Shown: positions 15,900 to 25,595, counted from the first letter of the stretch. The stretch: DNA of 64,000 nt from CAXBOO01 sp963977425 (GCA_963977425.1 CAXBOO010000006.1:62001-126000); one strand, 5' to 3'. Notes: generated from the letters alone by a model not told the origin. Numbers and translations: made by a program.

Positions 15900-16979
15900 A
15901 TGCCACTTAAAAATCAATTTCGATTCCTGTTTTATGTGAGTATTGTTTTGTTTCCAGCCTTTTGCTTTTTGAACGAAACAACACCATACCAATGGCCCAA
16001 AACACAATACTTTCCGGCAATGCCAATGGATAGTAGCAATTTGGTTACTGTTGAAGGCGCAGAGCTTGGGCGCTATCTATTTTACGACCCCATTTTGAGT
16101 GTTGACAGTACTTTCTCGTGCGCTAGCTGTCACCATCAAGAATATGCTTTTAGCGATAATGCATCTTTAAGTGTTGGTGTTTACGGCGATTCGCTAACTC
16201 GTAATACCATGCCCCTTTTCAATTTAGCGTGGTATTCTGCTATGTTTTGGGATGGCCGCTCTCCAAGTATTGAGAATCAAGTATTTCATCCGGTTTCCAA
16301 TGTTTTAGAAATGGATTTTAGTTGGACAGAAGCAGAAAAGCGCATCAATAGGAGCTCGTTTTATTCAACCAAATTCAAAACCATTTTCCAAACAGACTAT
16401 GTTGATAGCATACTGATAGCGAAAGCGATTGCTCAATTTGAGAGAACATTAATCTCTGCCAACTCTAAGTACGACAAAGTATTAAGAGGCGAAACCTATT
16501 TGAACGAGCAAGAGTATAGAGGATTTGTATTGGCCAACGACCAATCTAAAGGCAACTGTTTGCAATGCCACACATCAGATGCTGATGCTCTTGGAACTAC
16601 CAGAGTGTTTAGCAACAATGGACTCAATGCAGCTCAAACAATGAGTGATTTTACAGACAAAGGATTAGCCAGCCATACAAGCAATGCATCCGATGGAGGG
16701 AAATTCAAAATACCCAGTTTTAGAAATGTAGGCTTTACAGCACCCTACATGCACGATGGTCGTTTTAAGACCTTGGAAGAAGTGCTGGACTTTTACTCTG
16801 ACAATTTACAACACAGCTATAGCCGCGATTCGAAATTAGCTCCAAAAACCAGTACAGGATTCAAACTCAACCACCAAGAGAAAAAAGACATCATTGCTTT
16901 TTTACGAACGATGAACGACAGTAGTTTCATCAGCAATCCTGAATTTGCAAATCCTTGGAAACAAAAAAACCGCTACTAG
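15900..16979 (+). CDS. MauG/CcpA-type dihaem cytochrome c peroxidase
   Basis: The 359-residue protein has an N-terminal hydrophobic export segment (residues 8-24). Two haem c sites are visible: SC74ASC77H78H in the N-terminal domain and NC220LQC223H224 in the C-terminal domain. Later motifs 'FKIPSFRNVGFTAPYMHDGRFKTLEEVLDFY' are typical of the bacterial dihaem peroxidase/MauG family and include the candidate distal Met ligand. Family members reduce hydrogen peroxide in the periplasm or modify partner proteins. It follows the T9SS cargo gene by six bases. The stop codon lies in the loop of a hairpin that can terminate transcription in both directions. Confidence 0.92.
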   Translation: MPLKNQFRFLFYVSIVLFPAFCFLNETTPYQWPKTQYFPAMPMDSSNLVTVEGAELGRYLFYDPILSVDSTFSCASCHHQEYAFSDNASLSVGVYGDSLTRNTMPLFNLAWYSAMFWDGRSPSIENQVFHPVSNVLEMDFSWTEAEKRINRSSFYSTKFKTIFQTDYVDSILIAKAIAQFERTLISANSKYDKVLRGETYLNEQEYRGFVLANDQSKGNCLQCHTSDADALGTTRVFSNNGLNAAQTMSDFTDKGLASHTSNASDGGKFKIPSFRNVGFTAPYMHDGRFKTLEEVLDFYSDNLQHSYSRDSKLAPKTSTGFKLNHQEKKDIIAFLRTMNDSSFISNPEFANPWKQKNRY

Positions 16980-16990
16980 AGCGGTTTTTA
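16964..16990. terminator. Bidirectional terminator between the convergent peroxidase and transketolase genes
   Basis: AACCGCT at 16968-16974 pairs with AGCGGTT at 16980-16986, flanked by an A-run on the left and a T-run on the right. The loop ACTAG contains the peroxidase stop codon. It can serve the plus-strand peroxidase gene and, reading leftward, the transketolase gene that ends at 17012. Confidence 0.8.
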
Positions 16991-17011
16991 TATATTCAAA
17001 AACGAGAATTT

Positions 17012-17989
17012 TTATTTCCCTAATAATGCTTTTGTTTTAGCTACAATCGTAGCAGCGTTGCATTCGTATTTCTCAAGCAATTGCTCTGGTGTACCACTTT
17101 CACCAAAAGTATCGTTTACGCCAACCATTGCCATTTTACAAGGAAAGTTTCTAGCCAAAGCACCTGAAATAGACTCACCCAATCCACCATAAATTTGGTG
17201 TTCTTCAGCACTAACAACGGCACCTGTTTTTTTAGCAGAAGCAATGATCGCTTCTTCATCAAGTGGTTTGATTGTATGGATATTCAAAACTTCTGCTGAA
17301 ATTCCTTCTTTAGCCAAAGTTTGAGCCGCTAATACAGCTTCCCATACTAAATGACCTGTAGCACAAATAGTAACATCTGTACCTTCTTTTAGCAATTGTG
17401 CTTTCCCAATTTCAAAAGGTGCATCTGCAGGAATGAATACAGGTCTTTTTGGACGACCAAAACGCAAGTAAACAGGTCCTACGTAATCGGCTATAGCCAA
17501 TGTAGCTTGTTTTGTTTGAGTATAGTCAGCAGGGTTGATAACTACCATGTTTGGCAAAGCCTTCATCATGGCCAAATCTTCTAAAATTTGGTGAGTAGCA
17601 CCGTCTTCACCAAGGGTTAAACCCGAGTGAGAAGCACATATTTTTACGTTTTTATCAGAATAAGCAATACTCTGACGGATTTGATCAAATACACGGCCTG
17701 TGGAAAAGTTAGCAAAGGTTCCAGTAAATGGAATCTTACCTCCTATTGTTAGTCCTGCAGCCATACCCATCATGTTAGCTTCAGCAATACCTACTTGAAA
17801 AAAACGCTCTGGGTTAGCATCTTGAAATGCATTCATTTTTAACGATCCAGTTAAATCGGCACAAAGTGCAACCACTTTATCGTTTGTTTCACCAAGTTGT
17901 GTTAATCCGTCACCAAATCCCGAACGAGTGTCTTTGTTGTCTAATTCGCTTGCATTAAGCTTAAGTATATCAATATTCAATGCTTTCAT
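17012..17989 (-). CDS. Transketolase, C-terminal subunit (pyrimidine-binding half)
   Basis: The 325 residues correspond to the second half of transketolase. The pyrimidine-binding domain has 'ALCADLTGSLKMNAF', 'VGIAEANMMGMAAGLTIGG' with the catalytic Glu that activates thiamine diphosphate, and 'SHSGLTLGEDGATHQILEDLAMM'. The C-terminal regulatory domain follows ('VTICATGHLVWEAVLAAQ', 'EEHQIYGGLGESISGALA'). With its partner it moves two-carbon units in the non-oxidative pentose phosphate pathway. It starts one base after the stop of the N-terminal subunit gene, so they form one transcript and give equal amounts of the two chains. DXS-type function is unlikely because the split arrangement and motifs match transketolase. 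Confidence 0.94.
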   Translation of the reverse strand: MKALNIDILKLNASELDNKDTRSGFGDGLTQLGETNDKVVALCADLTGSLKMNAFQDANPERFFQVGIAEANMMGMAAGLTIGGKIPFTGTFANFSTGRVFDQIRQSIAYSDKNVKICASHSGLTLGEDGATHQILEDLAMMKALPNMVVINPADYTQTKQATLAIADYVGPVYLRFGRPKRPVFIPADAPFEIGKAQLLKEGTDVTICATGHLVWEAVLAAQTLAKEGISAEVLNIHTIKPLDEEAIIASAKKTGAVVSAEEHQIYGGLGESISGALARNFPCKMAMVGVNDTFGESGTPEQLLEKYECNAATIVAKTKALLGK

Positions 17990-17990
17990 C

Positions 17991-18836
17991 TTAGTAATCT
18001 CCTTCGGTTTCTTCTAATTGTGATAATGCGTTAGCAAGTTGATCGTTGTTTGGAGCAACACCATGCCATTTGTGAGTACCCATCATAAAGTCTACTCCAG
18101 CGCCCATTTCGGTTTGCAATACGAGCATTACAGGCTTTCCTTTACCTGTTCTTGTTTTAGCATCTTCTAATGCTTTCACAACCGTAGCCATATCGTTTCC
18201 ATTGGGAACCAAAACGGCATCCCAACCAAAGGCAGTAAATTTTTGAACCAAATCGCCCATAGGCATTACATCGTCAACATCACCATCAATTTGACGGCCA
18301 TTGAAATCGATGCAAGAAATAAGATTATCAACTTTTCGGCCTGCAGCATAAATAGCAGCTTCCCAAATTTGTCCTTCCTGTAATTCTCCATCACCGTGTA
18401 AGGTATACACCAAATGATTGTCTCCGTTCAACTTTTTAGCTTGAGCTGCTCCAATGGCAACAGACATACCTTGTCCTAAAGAACCTGATGCCATTCTAAT
18501 ACCAGGTAGCCCTTCGTGAGTTGCAGGGTGACCTTGAAGTCGAGTCCCTAACTTTCTAAAAGTGTCTAATTCTTTAACATCAAAGTATCCGCTTCTAGCC
18601 AAAGTAGAGTACCAAACTGGAGATATATGTCCGTTGGATAAGAAAAATAAATCTTCTCCATTTCCGTCCATAGAAAAATCAGTATTGTGATCCATTATAC
18701 GACCATAAAGCGCAACAAAATATTCTACACAGCCCAATGATCCACCTGGATGTCCACTGTTTACGGCATGCACCATACGCAAAATGTCGCGTCTTACTTG
18801 CGAGCTTAACTTTTCTAAGGCTTCGATACTTTTCAT
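17991..18836 (-). CDS. Transketolase, N-terminal subunit (pyrophosphate-binding half)
   Basis: From the ATG at 18836 it has 281 residues starting 'MKSIEALEKLSSQVRRDILRMVH'. The longer frame from 18911 overlaps the divergent gene and the promoter. The thiamine diphosphate and Mg site is visible as 'GDGELQEGQIWEAAIYAAGRKVDNLISCIDFNG' (GDG to N), preceded by 'GSLGQGMSVAIGAA' and 'SGHPGGSLGCVEYF'. It pairs with the gene that starts one base downstream. Split transketolases are common in archaea and several bacterial groups. A TAGATTTG box at 18857-18864 fits as its promoter. Confidence 0.94.
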   Translation of the reverse strand: MKSIEALEKLSSQVRRDILRMVHAVNSGHPGGSLGCVEYFVALYGRIMDHNTDFSMDGNGEDLFFLSNGHISPVWYSTLARSGYFDVKELDTFRKLGTRLQGHPATHEGLPGIRMASGSLGQGMSVAIGAAQAKKLNGDNHLVYTLHGDGELQEGQIWEAAIYAAGRKVDNLISCIDFNGRQIDGDVDDVMPMGDLVQKFTAFGWDAVLVPNGNDMATVVKALEDAKTRTGKGKPVMLVLQTEMGAGVDFMMGTHKWHGVAPNNDQLANALSQLEETEGDY

Positions 18837-18856
18837 TCGGGTGACTTTAATATTGG

Positions 18857-18864
18857 CAAATCTA
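18857..18864 (-). promoter_or_regulatory. Candidate -7 box for the transketolase genes
   Basis: The minus strand reads TAGATTTG, a full TAnnTTTG match, 21 bases upstream of the transketolase N-subunit ATG. A -33 element is not evident at normal spacing. Confidence 0.4.
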
Positions 18865-18893
18865 TTAAGTTTACGACAATGAAATCCGAAATT

Positions 18894-19577
18894 ATGATCA
18901 AGAATTTTCAATATTTTGCTCTAGCCCTTGTCTTATTCGTTCAAACCGCTTATTCTCAAAGCGATAATTCATATCAAGGTTCGTTTACAGGCGTAACAGG
19001 TGTAGGAAAAGTAAAACTTAAACTTATTGCTGACAGTCAAAGTTTCGCGAAAATAGTTGGAACGAATGAAGAAGCTGGCAACGTAAAGATCTCGTTTTCG
19101 AATAACAATGTAAAAGTTCAAGCCTTGCAATTTTGGAAAGGCGACTATATAGTTGTTGAGGTGCATTATAAAAATTTAATGTCTGTCAATTTAGATGCTG
19201 GAGCATTGGCTTATGCATCATCTAGAATAAACAGCGATAACTTAAATCTTAACCTTAGTGCGGGCTCAGAATTGGACGCAGATGTTCAATGCGACTTATT
19301 AACCATGAAAGCAGGTCAAGGATCTGTAATAACCATATCAGGAACAGCCGATAATTTGACCGCTAACGCGAGTACTGGCGCAGAAATAAATGCACAAAAA
19401 GCCGCCTTTGATTCGTGTACATTAAAGAGCAATACGGGCAGCGAAATTACAGTTAGAAGCTGTGATAACTTAACGGCTAAAGCCAACACTGGTGGGATGA
19501 TATACTACGTCACAAAACCAAACAACAGCAATATTTCAGCCAATACTGGAGGCGAAATAAAGAAATTGTCTAACTAA
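18894..19577 (+). CDS. Exported GIN-domain (DUF2807) protein
   Basis: From the ATG at 18894 the protein has 227 residues with signal peptide MIKNFQYFALALVLFVQTAYSQ; a second ATG at 18879 adds five residues. The mature protein matches the 'putative auto-transporter adhesin, head GIN domain' family: 'VKISFSNNNVKVQAL', 'LSAGSELDADVQCDLLTMKAGQGS', 'LTANASTGAEINAQKAAFDSCTLKSNTGSEITV'. These are short beta-helix turns rich in Gly, Ser, Thr and Ala. The function in Bacteroidota is unknown; the adhesin name comes from sequence resemblance only. It is divergent from transketolase and followed by a terminator, so it is a single-gene transcript. Confidence 0.85.
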   Translation: MIKNFQYFALALVLFVQTAYSQSDNSYQGSFTGVTGVGKVKLKLIADSQSFAKIVGTNEEAGNVKISFSNNNVKVQALQFWKGDYIVVEVHYKNLMSVNLDAGALAYASSRINSDNLNLNLSAGSELDADVQCDLLTMKAGQGSVITISGTADNLTANASTGAEINAQKAAFDSCTLKSNTGSEITVRSCDNLTAKANTGGMIYYVTKPNNSNISANTGGEIKKLSN

Positions 19578-19625
19578 ATTTCCATTGCATTTAGTTATAC
19601 TAGTGCATTGAATACTTCAAATAAT

Positions 19626-19661
19626 ACGGTTGGATAGACATCTCTTTCTAACCGTTTTTTT
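19626..19661 (+). terminator. Rho-independent terminator after the GIN-domain gene
   Basis: Thirteen bases beginning ACGGTTGGA pair with a downstream arm ending TAACCGT, with one G-T pair and one T-T mismatch, around a CATC loop and followed by a T-run. Confidence 0.85.
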
Positions 19662-19777
19662 ATACTCAACAAAATCTTCGCTAAAAATAAATTTAGATTA
19701 AGCTTCCTTCCTTTTTGTTGAGCATTTATTAATCGTGCGATGATATTATAGCCAAGTACTCATCACACTTTAGCATA

Positions 19778-21712
19778 ATGAAGTTATTGGCTATTATTTT
19801 TTCTTTCCTGACGACAATTGTTGGTTATTCACAAAATTCTCGACCTGAAGTTCCTCAACAACAAGATAAACTTGCACCTTTTTATCATGGTGTAGCGTCT
19901 GGCGATCCTCTACCAAGTGCCGTAATAATTTGGACCCGATTCACTCCAGATAGCGAGCAATTACAAGCCGTCAAAATACAGTACACCGTAGCTACGGATA
20001 CGGCATTTCAAAACATTGTGCAGCAAGGTGAAGTTTTCGCTGATCCTTTGAATGATTTCACTGCCAAAGTGGATGTAAAACACTTAAAACCAAACACCTA
20101 CTATTACTATGTATTTACTGCGCCCTCCGGAAAAAACTCTTTAATCGGACGAACCAAAACAGCCCCAATTGGTCATTATTCGCATTTCAGAGCCGCATCT
20201 CTATCCTGCACCAGCATTTATTCCGGCTTTTTTAATGGTTACACTCGCATTGCAGAACGCAACGACTTGGATTTAGTAATACACGTTGGAGACTATTTGT
20301 ACGATTTTGTGGACGGAAATGGCAACAACCGCGTTCCTGATCCATACCCAGAAACACCCAAAGATTTACAATCATGGAGAGATCGTCATGATTATTACGA
20401 ATTAGATGTTGATTTGATACGTGCACGTCAGCAGCACCCATTTGTAATTATATGGGACAATCACGATGTAGATGATTACCACAAAAATGCCGTGAGTTAT
20501 AAAGCTGCCAACCGAGCATTTTACGAATGGTTACCTATACGACTGAAACAAGATGAACTGGTAGACACGTTAAAAATTTATCAAAAGTTAGAATACGGAG
20601 ACTTGGTAGATATTGTTATGCTTGACTGCTATTCTTATAAAGACGATGAAGTTGGAACCAACGCCAACAATTTCAATAACGATGAAATTGACGATGAAAA
20701 CAGAAGCTATTTGGGCGACAAACAAAGAGAATGGTTGTATCAACAAATAGACAGTTCTTCTGCCGTATGGCGCATATTTGGAAGCCAGAAACTCATGGCT
20801 CCTTGGTGCTTAGGTTGCTTTCCAGACATTACCGGAGATCTTGATTTCCCTGTATTCAACGACAACGGAAATGTTTTCAATGTAAGAGCTTGGGATGGAT
20901 ATCCTGCTGAACGAAAAAACCTATTTAACAAACTAAGAGAAAAAGGAAGCCGTAACAATCTTACATTAAGTGGAGACGCACATTTGGCTTTTTATGCAGA
21001 CTTAACCGAAGATCCTTTCAACCTTATTGAATACAACCCCCTTACAGGAGGGCAATCTGTTGGTGTCGAATTATTACCGAGCAGCTTAACACGTGAAAAT
21101 TTTGATGAAATATTGGCCGATGAAGGTGGAGGAAAGCCAAATTCGGCATACTATTCTGCAGCAGAAACATTAGCCAATGCATCGCGTGTAGCCAATATAC
21201 ATCACAAATACAGTAATTTTTCAGATCACGGATATGCTTTAATTGATATAACACCGGAAAGAATTATCGGTGAATTTTGGGTTTCCGAAAAAATTGAAGT
21301 CCAATCGACAGAAACAATGATGCGTTCCCACACCTGCGAAGCCAACAGTGGCGTTTGGAGTGTATTACCAAATCTAACTCCATCCGAAGGCAAAACTTTT
21401 CAAGCCACCCCTGCCCCATTGTTGCCTCCAACAGCGAATATTGTTGGCATTACACAACAAAACCCTAATGCTTTCGTAGCTAGCATATATCCTAACCCTG
21501 CCAGCGAAGGCATCACCATAATTCTACCCCACAACCTTGCTTCATGGACCATAGAATTGCTCGATGTTCGTTCTGTTGTATTGCAATCTGAAAGAGTAGA
21601 AAATGAAAAACAAGCCAAACTTACCTTTGCTTCCAACTATACAGCAGGCACCTATTTCGTAAGAATATCATCGCACGGCCAACAATTCATTCAGAAAATC
21701 AGCATTCAATAA
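19778..21712 (+). CDS. PhoD-like alkaline phosphatase with T9SS tail (copy 1)
   Basis: This 644-residue exported protein has the signal peptide MKLLAIIFSFLTTIVGYSQ. An N-terminal Ig-like PhoD_N domain begins at about 35 ('PFYHGVASGDPLPSAVIIWTR'). The catalytic domain has 'SLSCTS' near 141, 'HVGDYLYDF' with Asp172 and Tyr175, 'WDNHDVDDY' at 226-234 and 'LTLSGDAHLAFYADL' near 400. Known PhoD enzymes are Ca/Fe-dependent phosphodiesterase/monoesterases. The last 70 residues ('ASIYPNPASEGITIILP') are a type A T9SS sorting domain, so it is exported by T9SS and not by the usual Tat route of Bacillus PhoD. A close relative lies at 26830-28671 in opposite orientation. Confidence 0.9.
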   Translation: MKLLAIIFSFLTTIVGYSQNSRPEVPQQQDKLAPFYHGVASGDPLPSAVIIWTRFTPDSEQLQAVKIQYTVATDTAFQNIVQQGEVFADPLNDFTAKVDVKHLKPNTYYYYVFTAPSGKNSLIGRTKTAPIGHYSHFRAASLSCTSIYSGFFNGYTRIAERNDLDLVIHVGDYLYDFVDGNGNNRVPDPYPETPKDLQSWRDRHDYYELDVDLIRARQQHPFVIIWDNHDVDDYHKNAVSYKAANRAFYEWLPIRLKQDELVDTLKIYQKLEYGDLVDIVMLDCYSYKDDEVGTNANNFNNDEIDDENRSYLGDKQREWLYQQIDSSSAVWRIFGSQKLMAPWCLGCFPDITGDLDFPVFNDNGNVFNVRAWDGYPAERKNLFNKLREKGSRNNLTLSGDAHLAFYADLTEDPFNLIEYNPLTGGQSVGVELLPSSLTRENFDEILADEGGGKPNSAYYSAAETLANASRVANIHHKYSNFSDHGYALIDITPERIIGEFWVSEKIEVQSTETMMRSHTCEANSGVWSVLPNLTPSEGKTFQATPAPLLPPTANIVGITQQNPNAFVASIYPNPASEGITIILPHNLASWTIELLDVRSVVLQSERVENEKQAKLTFASNYTAGTYFVRISSHGQQFIQKISIQ

Positions 21713-21798
21713 GTCTAGTTGTTCGCTTGATCTAGTAAGGAAACACCAATAATTTAAGTCCTTTCTTAACAACCTATGCCGTAGCCAAAATAACCGAG

Positions 21799-21806
21799 TA
21801 TATTTG
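21799..21806 (+). promoter_or_regulatory. Candidate -7 box for ychF
   Basis: TATATTTG fully matches TAnnTTTG, 17 bases upstream of the ychF ATG, giving a very short leader. No clear TTG lies at -33. Confidence 0.4.
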
Positions 21807-21823
21807 CCCGAAATTTCAAGACA

Positions 21824-22921
21824 ATGGCATTAAAATGTGGTATCGTGGGGCTTCCCAACGTAGGTAAATCAACTTTGTTCAACTGCTTATCAAACGCAAA
21901 AGCACAAAGTGCCAACTTTCCGTTTTGTACCATTGAGCCAAACATAGGTACCATCAATGTTCCCGACAGCCGTCTTGAAAAATTAGAAGAGCTAGTAAAC
22001 CCGGAACGTGTAGTTCCTACTACTGTAGAAATAGTCGATATCGCTGGATTGGTTAAAGGTGCTTCTAAAGGTGAAGGACTTGGAAATCAATTTTTAGGAA
22101 ACATTAGAGAAACAGATGCTATACTTCACGTATTGCGTTGCTTCGATGATGGCAACGTAGTTCACGTTGACGGTAGCGTAAATCCGAAAAGAGACAAAGA
22201 AGTTATCGATACGGAACTTCAACTTAAGGATTTAGAAACCATTGAAAAGAAAATTAGTGGTGTAGCTAGAGCGGCTAAAACAGGCGATAAAAAAGCCAAA
22301 GACGAATTGGATATTTTCACTAAAATCCAAGAAACTCTTGAAGGTGGTAAATCTGTTAGAACAATGGATTTATCTGAAGACGAATTAGAATTGATAAAAT
22401 CGTTGCAACTCATTACATTAAAACCTGTAATGTACGTGTGCAATGTTGACGAAGAATCGGTTAAAACGGGCAACAAATATGTTGAAGAAGTAAGAGAAGC
22501 CGTTGCCGATGAAAACGCTGAAATCATCATCATTGGTGCTGGCATTGAAGCTGACATTGCTGAATTAGAAAGTTTTGAAGAACGTTCTGAATTTCTGAAC
22601 GACATCGGACTTGAAGAAGCTGGTGTAAATAAACTTATTAGAGCGGCCTATACTTTATTGGATTTAGAAACATACTTTACTGCTGGGGTAAAAGAAGTAA
22701 GAGCTTGGACCATCAAAAAAGGTTCTACAGGACCTCAAGCTGCTGGTGTAATCCATACCGATTTCGAAAAAGGTTTCATTCGTGCAGAAGTAATTCCATA
22801 TAAAACTTTCGTTGAATTCGGTTCTGAAAAAGCGTGTAAAGAAGCAGGAAAAATGCAAGTTGAAGGAAAAGAATACATTGTAAACGATGGCGACATCATG
22901 CATTTTTTGTTCAACGTATAG
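21824..22921 (+). CDS. ychF: Redox-regulated ATPase/GTPase YchF (OLA1 family)
   Basis: The 365 residues match YchF over full length. The G1 motif is 'GLPNVGKSTLFNCLS', the switch region is 'FCTIEPNIGTINVPD', G3 is 'VDIAGLVKGASKGEGLGNQFL', and the altered G4 motif is 'YVCNVDEES', where NVDE replaces NKxD and explains the ATP preference of the family. A TGS domain fills the last 85 residues ('AWTIKKGSTGPQAAGVIHTDFEKGF'). YchF binds ribosomes and is linked to oxidative-stress response and translation. The start is fixed by 'MALKCGIVGLPNVGKS'. It is flanked by exported-protein genes and shows no functional link to them. Confidence 0.97.
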   Translation: MALKCGIVGLPNVGKSTLFNCLSNAKAQSANFPFCTIEPNIGTINVPDSRLEKLEELVNPERVVPTTVEIVDIAGLVKGASKGEGLGNQFLGNIRETDAILHVLRCFDDGNVVHVDGSVNPKRDKEVIDTELQLKDLETIEKKISGVARAAKTGDKKAKDELDIFTKIQETLEGGKSVRTMDLSEDELELIKSLQLITLKPVMYVCNVDEESVKTGNKYVEEVREAVADENAEIIIIGAGIEADIAELESFEERSEFLNDIGLEEAGVNKLIRAAYTLLDLETYFTAGVKEVRAWTIKKGSTGPQAAGVIHTDFEKGFIRAEVIPYKTFVEFGSEKACKEAGKMQVEGKEYIVNDGDIMHFLFNV

Positions 22922-22965
22922 TTGACCAATAACACTTCATTATTAAACGATATATTTAAAGCCTT

Positions 22966-25050
22966 ATGCGATTAATTAGGCTTTTGTATATCGTTTTTTT
23001 GTTTTCAAGTATTTCGGTATTTGGGCAAAAAAGCTATTCCAAAACCATTTTAAATGAACAATTCAATCGCATAAGTCAATCAGGCAGTTTAACCACTTGT
23101 CACGATACTAGCTTATCTATTTTTAGTTTCATTCCGGTATTGGGTAACAATGCATTCTTTTCAACTGATTTGATTGCATTAAAACACGATAGTTTAGGAC
23201 AATTAGTCAGCAAACAATATTTAAAATTCCCTGAATCTTACACCTTATTTTCTAGCAAATGGTATCACAATAAAATATTTGTTGTGCTAACTACCAATCT
23301 TCAATCGGGAACAGCAAGCTCAGGCAAAAACATCGTTTTACTAAAGTTCAGCAACAACCTTATCCTTGAAAAATCTGTTGTTTTCTCATCCTTTGAATTA
23401 GAAACAAACAGCCCGAGTACTTTGACAGAAGCTCCCGACAGTACACTTATATTTTCAGGAAGAGTAAAATCCCCTCTAAACGGTGGTCCTGGCGATCAAT
23501 TTCTTGCTCAAATTGATTTTGATTTGAATGTGCTTCAAAGCACCGAACTATTTCAACAATTTAAATACTCAATACCGGGTTATTCAAACGGAAACTACTT
23601 TTGGTACACCTACGAAGGACGATATACTCTCGATGCCAATTTCAATTCTTTAAACAACGACAGCTTGGTTGACACTGATGACACAAGGCCCAGTGTGGTT
23701 GGTTTTCAGGCTAATTCAGGAGGCATCAATTTAAAAATTATCAACAATGTTTCTTCAAATAATTACAACCGAATTGTACGATTCAACAACGGTCATATTC
23801 AGCAAAAAATATTGCTTTCCGCCTCTGGCTTTTTAATCAACATCAATAACTCAAATGACAACAAAGAATTCTATACTCCTTACCTTAATGTGAACGATAG
23901 TCTTCGTTTAGACATGTACACTCTGGCAGAAGATTCGGGCTACACTTTGAAACAAACAGTTAGTTTAAACGACACCAATTACATCAACGCCAAACCGCAC
24001 AAACAAGCTTTAGGCCATTATTTGGTAGAACATATAGACTCTCAAGATTCAAGCATCAACTTTCTAAAAGGAGTCGATTCCATTCCTTCAGCATCTTGTC
24101 TAAGAATTAGTTTTCCTGTTGATACTATTATCGACACCAATAGTGTTAATTACTCTTTTATACCCAGAATAGGCAATGTTCCTTCTCTCACCAAAAACAT
24201 ACCATTCTCTACATACAATTACAACGTACAATCCATCGATTCTTTAAACGCTGCGAGAGACACCACTCTTCCAGCTTTTGATTTCAAATGCATCAACAAA
24301 TCATGTGGTGTTTTCGCTCCCCCAAATGGTGGATTAGTTTGCAACAAAGACGATATCATACTTCGCGTGCATAGAGAAAACCCTTTTGGGCTCGACACCA
24401 ATCAATTCATAACTACTATTACATGGAATGATGTCTTAGTACAAGACACCTTACATGTAAAAGGCCCACTAGCTCAAACAGTAAAGGTACATGGTGAAAA
24501 TATTTTTTGTGAACAGACCTATTTTGTCAGTCTTGATTTTGATAGTGTAAGAGCAAATTCGTTTCACAAAGGAGACATTTGTTTGGATTTCCCTACAGAA
24601 GCCACTATACATGTCAACGGATTGTTTGATCAAATCACTTGGCAAAACCCCACATTTGAAGATACCACATTCCAACGTGTATATAGGCCTGGCACCTATC
24701 CTTTTAGGGTAACAAGTACTAAGGGATGCGCCTTGAATTTAAATGCCATCGTACCAGAAATGTGCCCGCCAAAAGTATTCATACCCAATGCATTTACGCC
24801 CAATGGAGACGGTACTAATGATGCCTTTGTAGGTTATGCCGATTTTACGGATGAATTCATATTCAGAATTTACGATCGATGGGGCAAAGTTATTTTTACA
24901 ACGTCCACATCGCCCATAATTTGGGACGGAACATACAAAGGTGAACCCGTACAAATTGGAGTTTACAATTGGCGATTGGTTTACAATAGCATCTATCAAG
25001 GTGATTTGTATATCAAAGACCTTTTTGGTCACATCACCCTTGTTAAATAG
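22966..25050 (+). CDS. Exported CHU_C (gliding motility-associated C-terminal domain) protein
   Basis: The 694-residue protein has signal peptide MRLIRLLYIVFLFSSISVFGQ. The first 430 residues look like a beta-propeller-type or WD-like domain ('DSLGQLVSKQYLKFPES', 'NIVLLKFSNNLILEKSVVF'), as often found before CHU_C tails. The C-terminal 90 residues carry the type B T9SS sorting domain: 'VFIPNAFTPNGDGTNDAFVGY' then 'FRIYDRWGKVIFTT' and 'GTYKGEPVQIGVYNWRLVY'. It should be exported by T9SS and either released or held at the cell surface. The molecular function is unknown. Two larger proteins with the same tail lie at 38988-42545 and 59476-64000. Confidence 0.85.
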   Translation: MRLIRLLYIVFLFSSISVFGQKSYSKTILNEQFNRISQSGSLTTCHDTSLSIFSFIPVLGNNAFFSTDLIALKHDSLGQLVSKQYLKFPESYTLFSSKWYHNKIFVVLTTNLQSGTASSGKNIVLLKFSNNLILEKSVVFSSFELETNSPSTLTEAPDSTLIFSGRVKSPLNGGPGDQFLAQIDFDLNVLQSTELFQQFKYSIPGYSNGNYFWYTYEGRYTLDANFNSLNNDSLVDTDDTRPSVVGFQANSGGINLKIINNVSSNNYNRIVRFNNGHIQQKILLSASGFLININNSNDNKEFYTPYLNVNDSLRLDMYTLAEDSGYTLKQTVSLNDTNYINAKPHKQALGHYLVEHIDSQDSSINFLKGVDSIPSASCLRISFPVDTIIDTNSVNYSFIPRIGNVPSLTKNIPFSTYNYNVQSIDSLNAARDTTLPAFDFKCINKSCGVFAPPNGGLVCNKDDIILRVHRENPFGLDTNQFITTITWNDVLVQDTLHVKGPLAQTVKVHGENIFCEQTYFVSLDFDSVRANSFHKGDICLDFPTEATIHVNGLFDQITWQNPTFEDTTFQRVYRPGTYPFRVTSTKGCALNLNAIVPEMCPPKVFIPNAFTPNGDGTNDAFVGYADFTDEFIFRIYDRWGKVIFTTSTSPIIWDGTYKGEPVQIGVYNWRLVYNSIYQGDLYIKDLFGHITLVK

Positions 25051-25095
25051 TATCGATAGTTTTTCTTATTTTAACGAACATCAAACCTAAAAAAC

Positions 25096-25554
25096 ATGGG
25101 GATTTTCTCAAAAATAATGGCCATGACCAACTCGGCCGATCACAAATACACTGTTGATTCTGAACAAGAAGCATGGCTAGGAATACTGTATACAATCATT
25201 GCTGCTGATGGAGAAATAAAAGACATTGAAATAGATGAATTATGCGATCGACTTCAGCATAAAACTTTCTTCAAGAATGTTGATGTAACAGATTTATATC
25301 ATGTTGCTAATCAAGCCTATCAAAAACACGGAGGAAAAACGTTAATTGATAAATGCTCTGAAAAAATAAGTTCAGAAAATAGGGCTACAGTCCTCACTAT
25401 AGCAATAGATTTGATGCTAGTTGATGGTCACGAAGATGAAGAAGAAAAAAAATTCATCCATTATTTAGCCGAAAAATTAAGCCTCCAATCGAATACCTCT
25501 GACCAAATTGTCGAAGTATTGAATTGGCGCAACAAATACAACAAATTCAGTTGA
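25096..25554 (+). CDS. TerB-like cytoplasmic protein
   Basis: This all-helical protein of 152 residues shows the TerB/DjlA-type motif twice: 'LGILYTIIAADGEIKDIEIDEL' (30-51) and 'LTIAIDLMLVDGHEDEEEKKFIHYLAEKL' (105-133), with acidic residues that could bind metal. There is no signal peptide or membrane segment. TerB domains occur in tellurite-resistance operons and in many unrelated settings. No terA, terC, terD or terZ is in the window, so tellurite resistance should not be assumed. The gene is 46 bases after the CHU_C gene, and a possible attenuator lies between it and the aminotransferase gene. Confidence 0.75.
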   Translation: MGIFSKIMAMTNSADHKYTVDSEQEAWLGILYTIIAADGEIKDIEIDELCDRLQHKTFFKNVDVTDLYHVANQAYQKHGGKTLIDKCSEKISSENRATVLTIAIDLMLVDGHEDEEEKKFIHYLAEKLSLQSNTSDQIVEVLNWRNKYNKFS

Positions 25555-25595
25555 TTTTTTTACTATTTTTGACTCATAACAATAACAAGACAAAC

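Noticed and set aside
25096..25554. Tellurite-resistance system
   Set aside because: The TerB-like fold is present, but no other ter gene is nearby.
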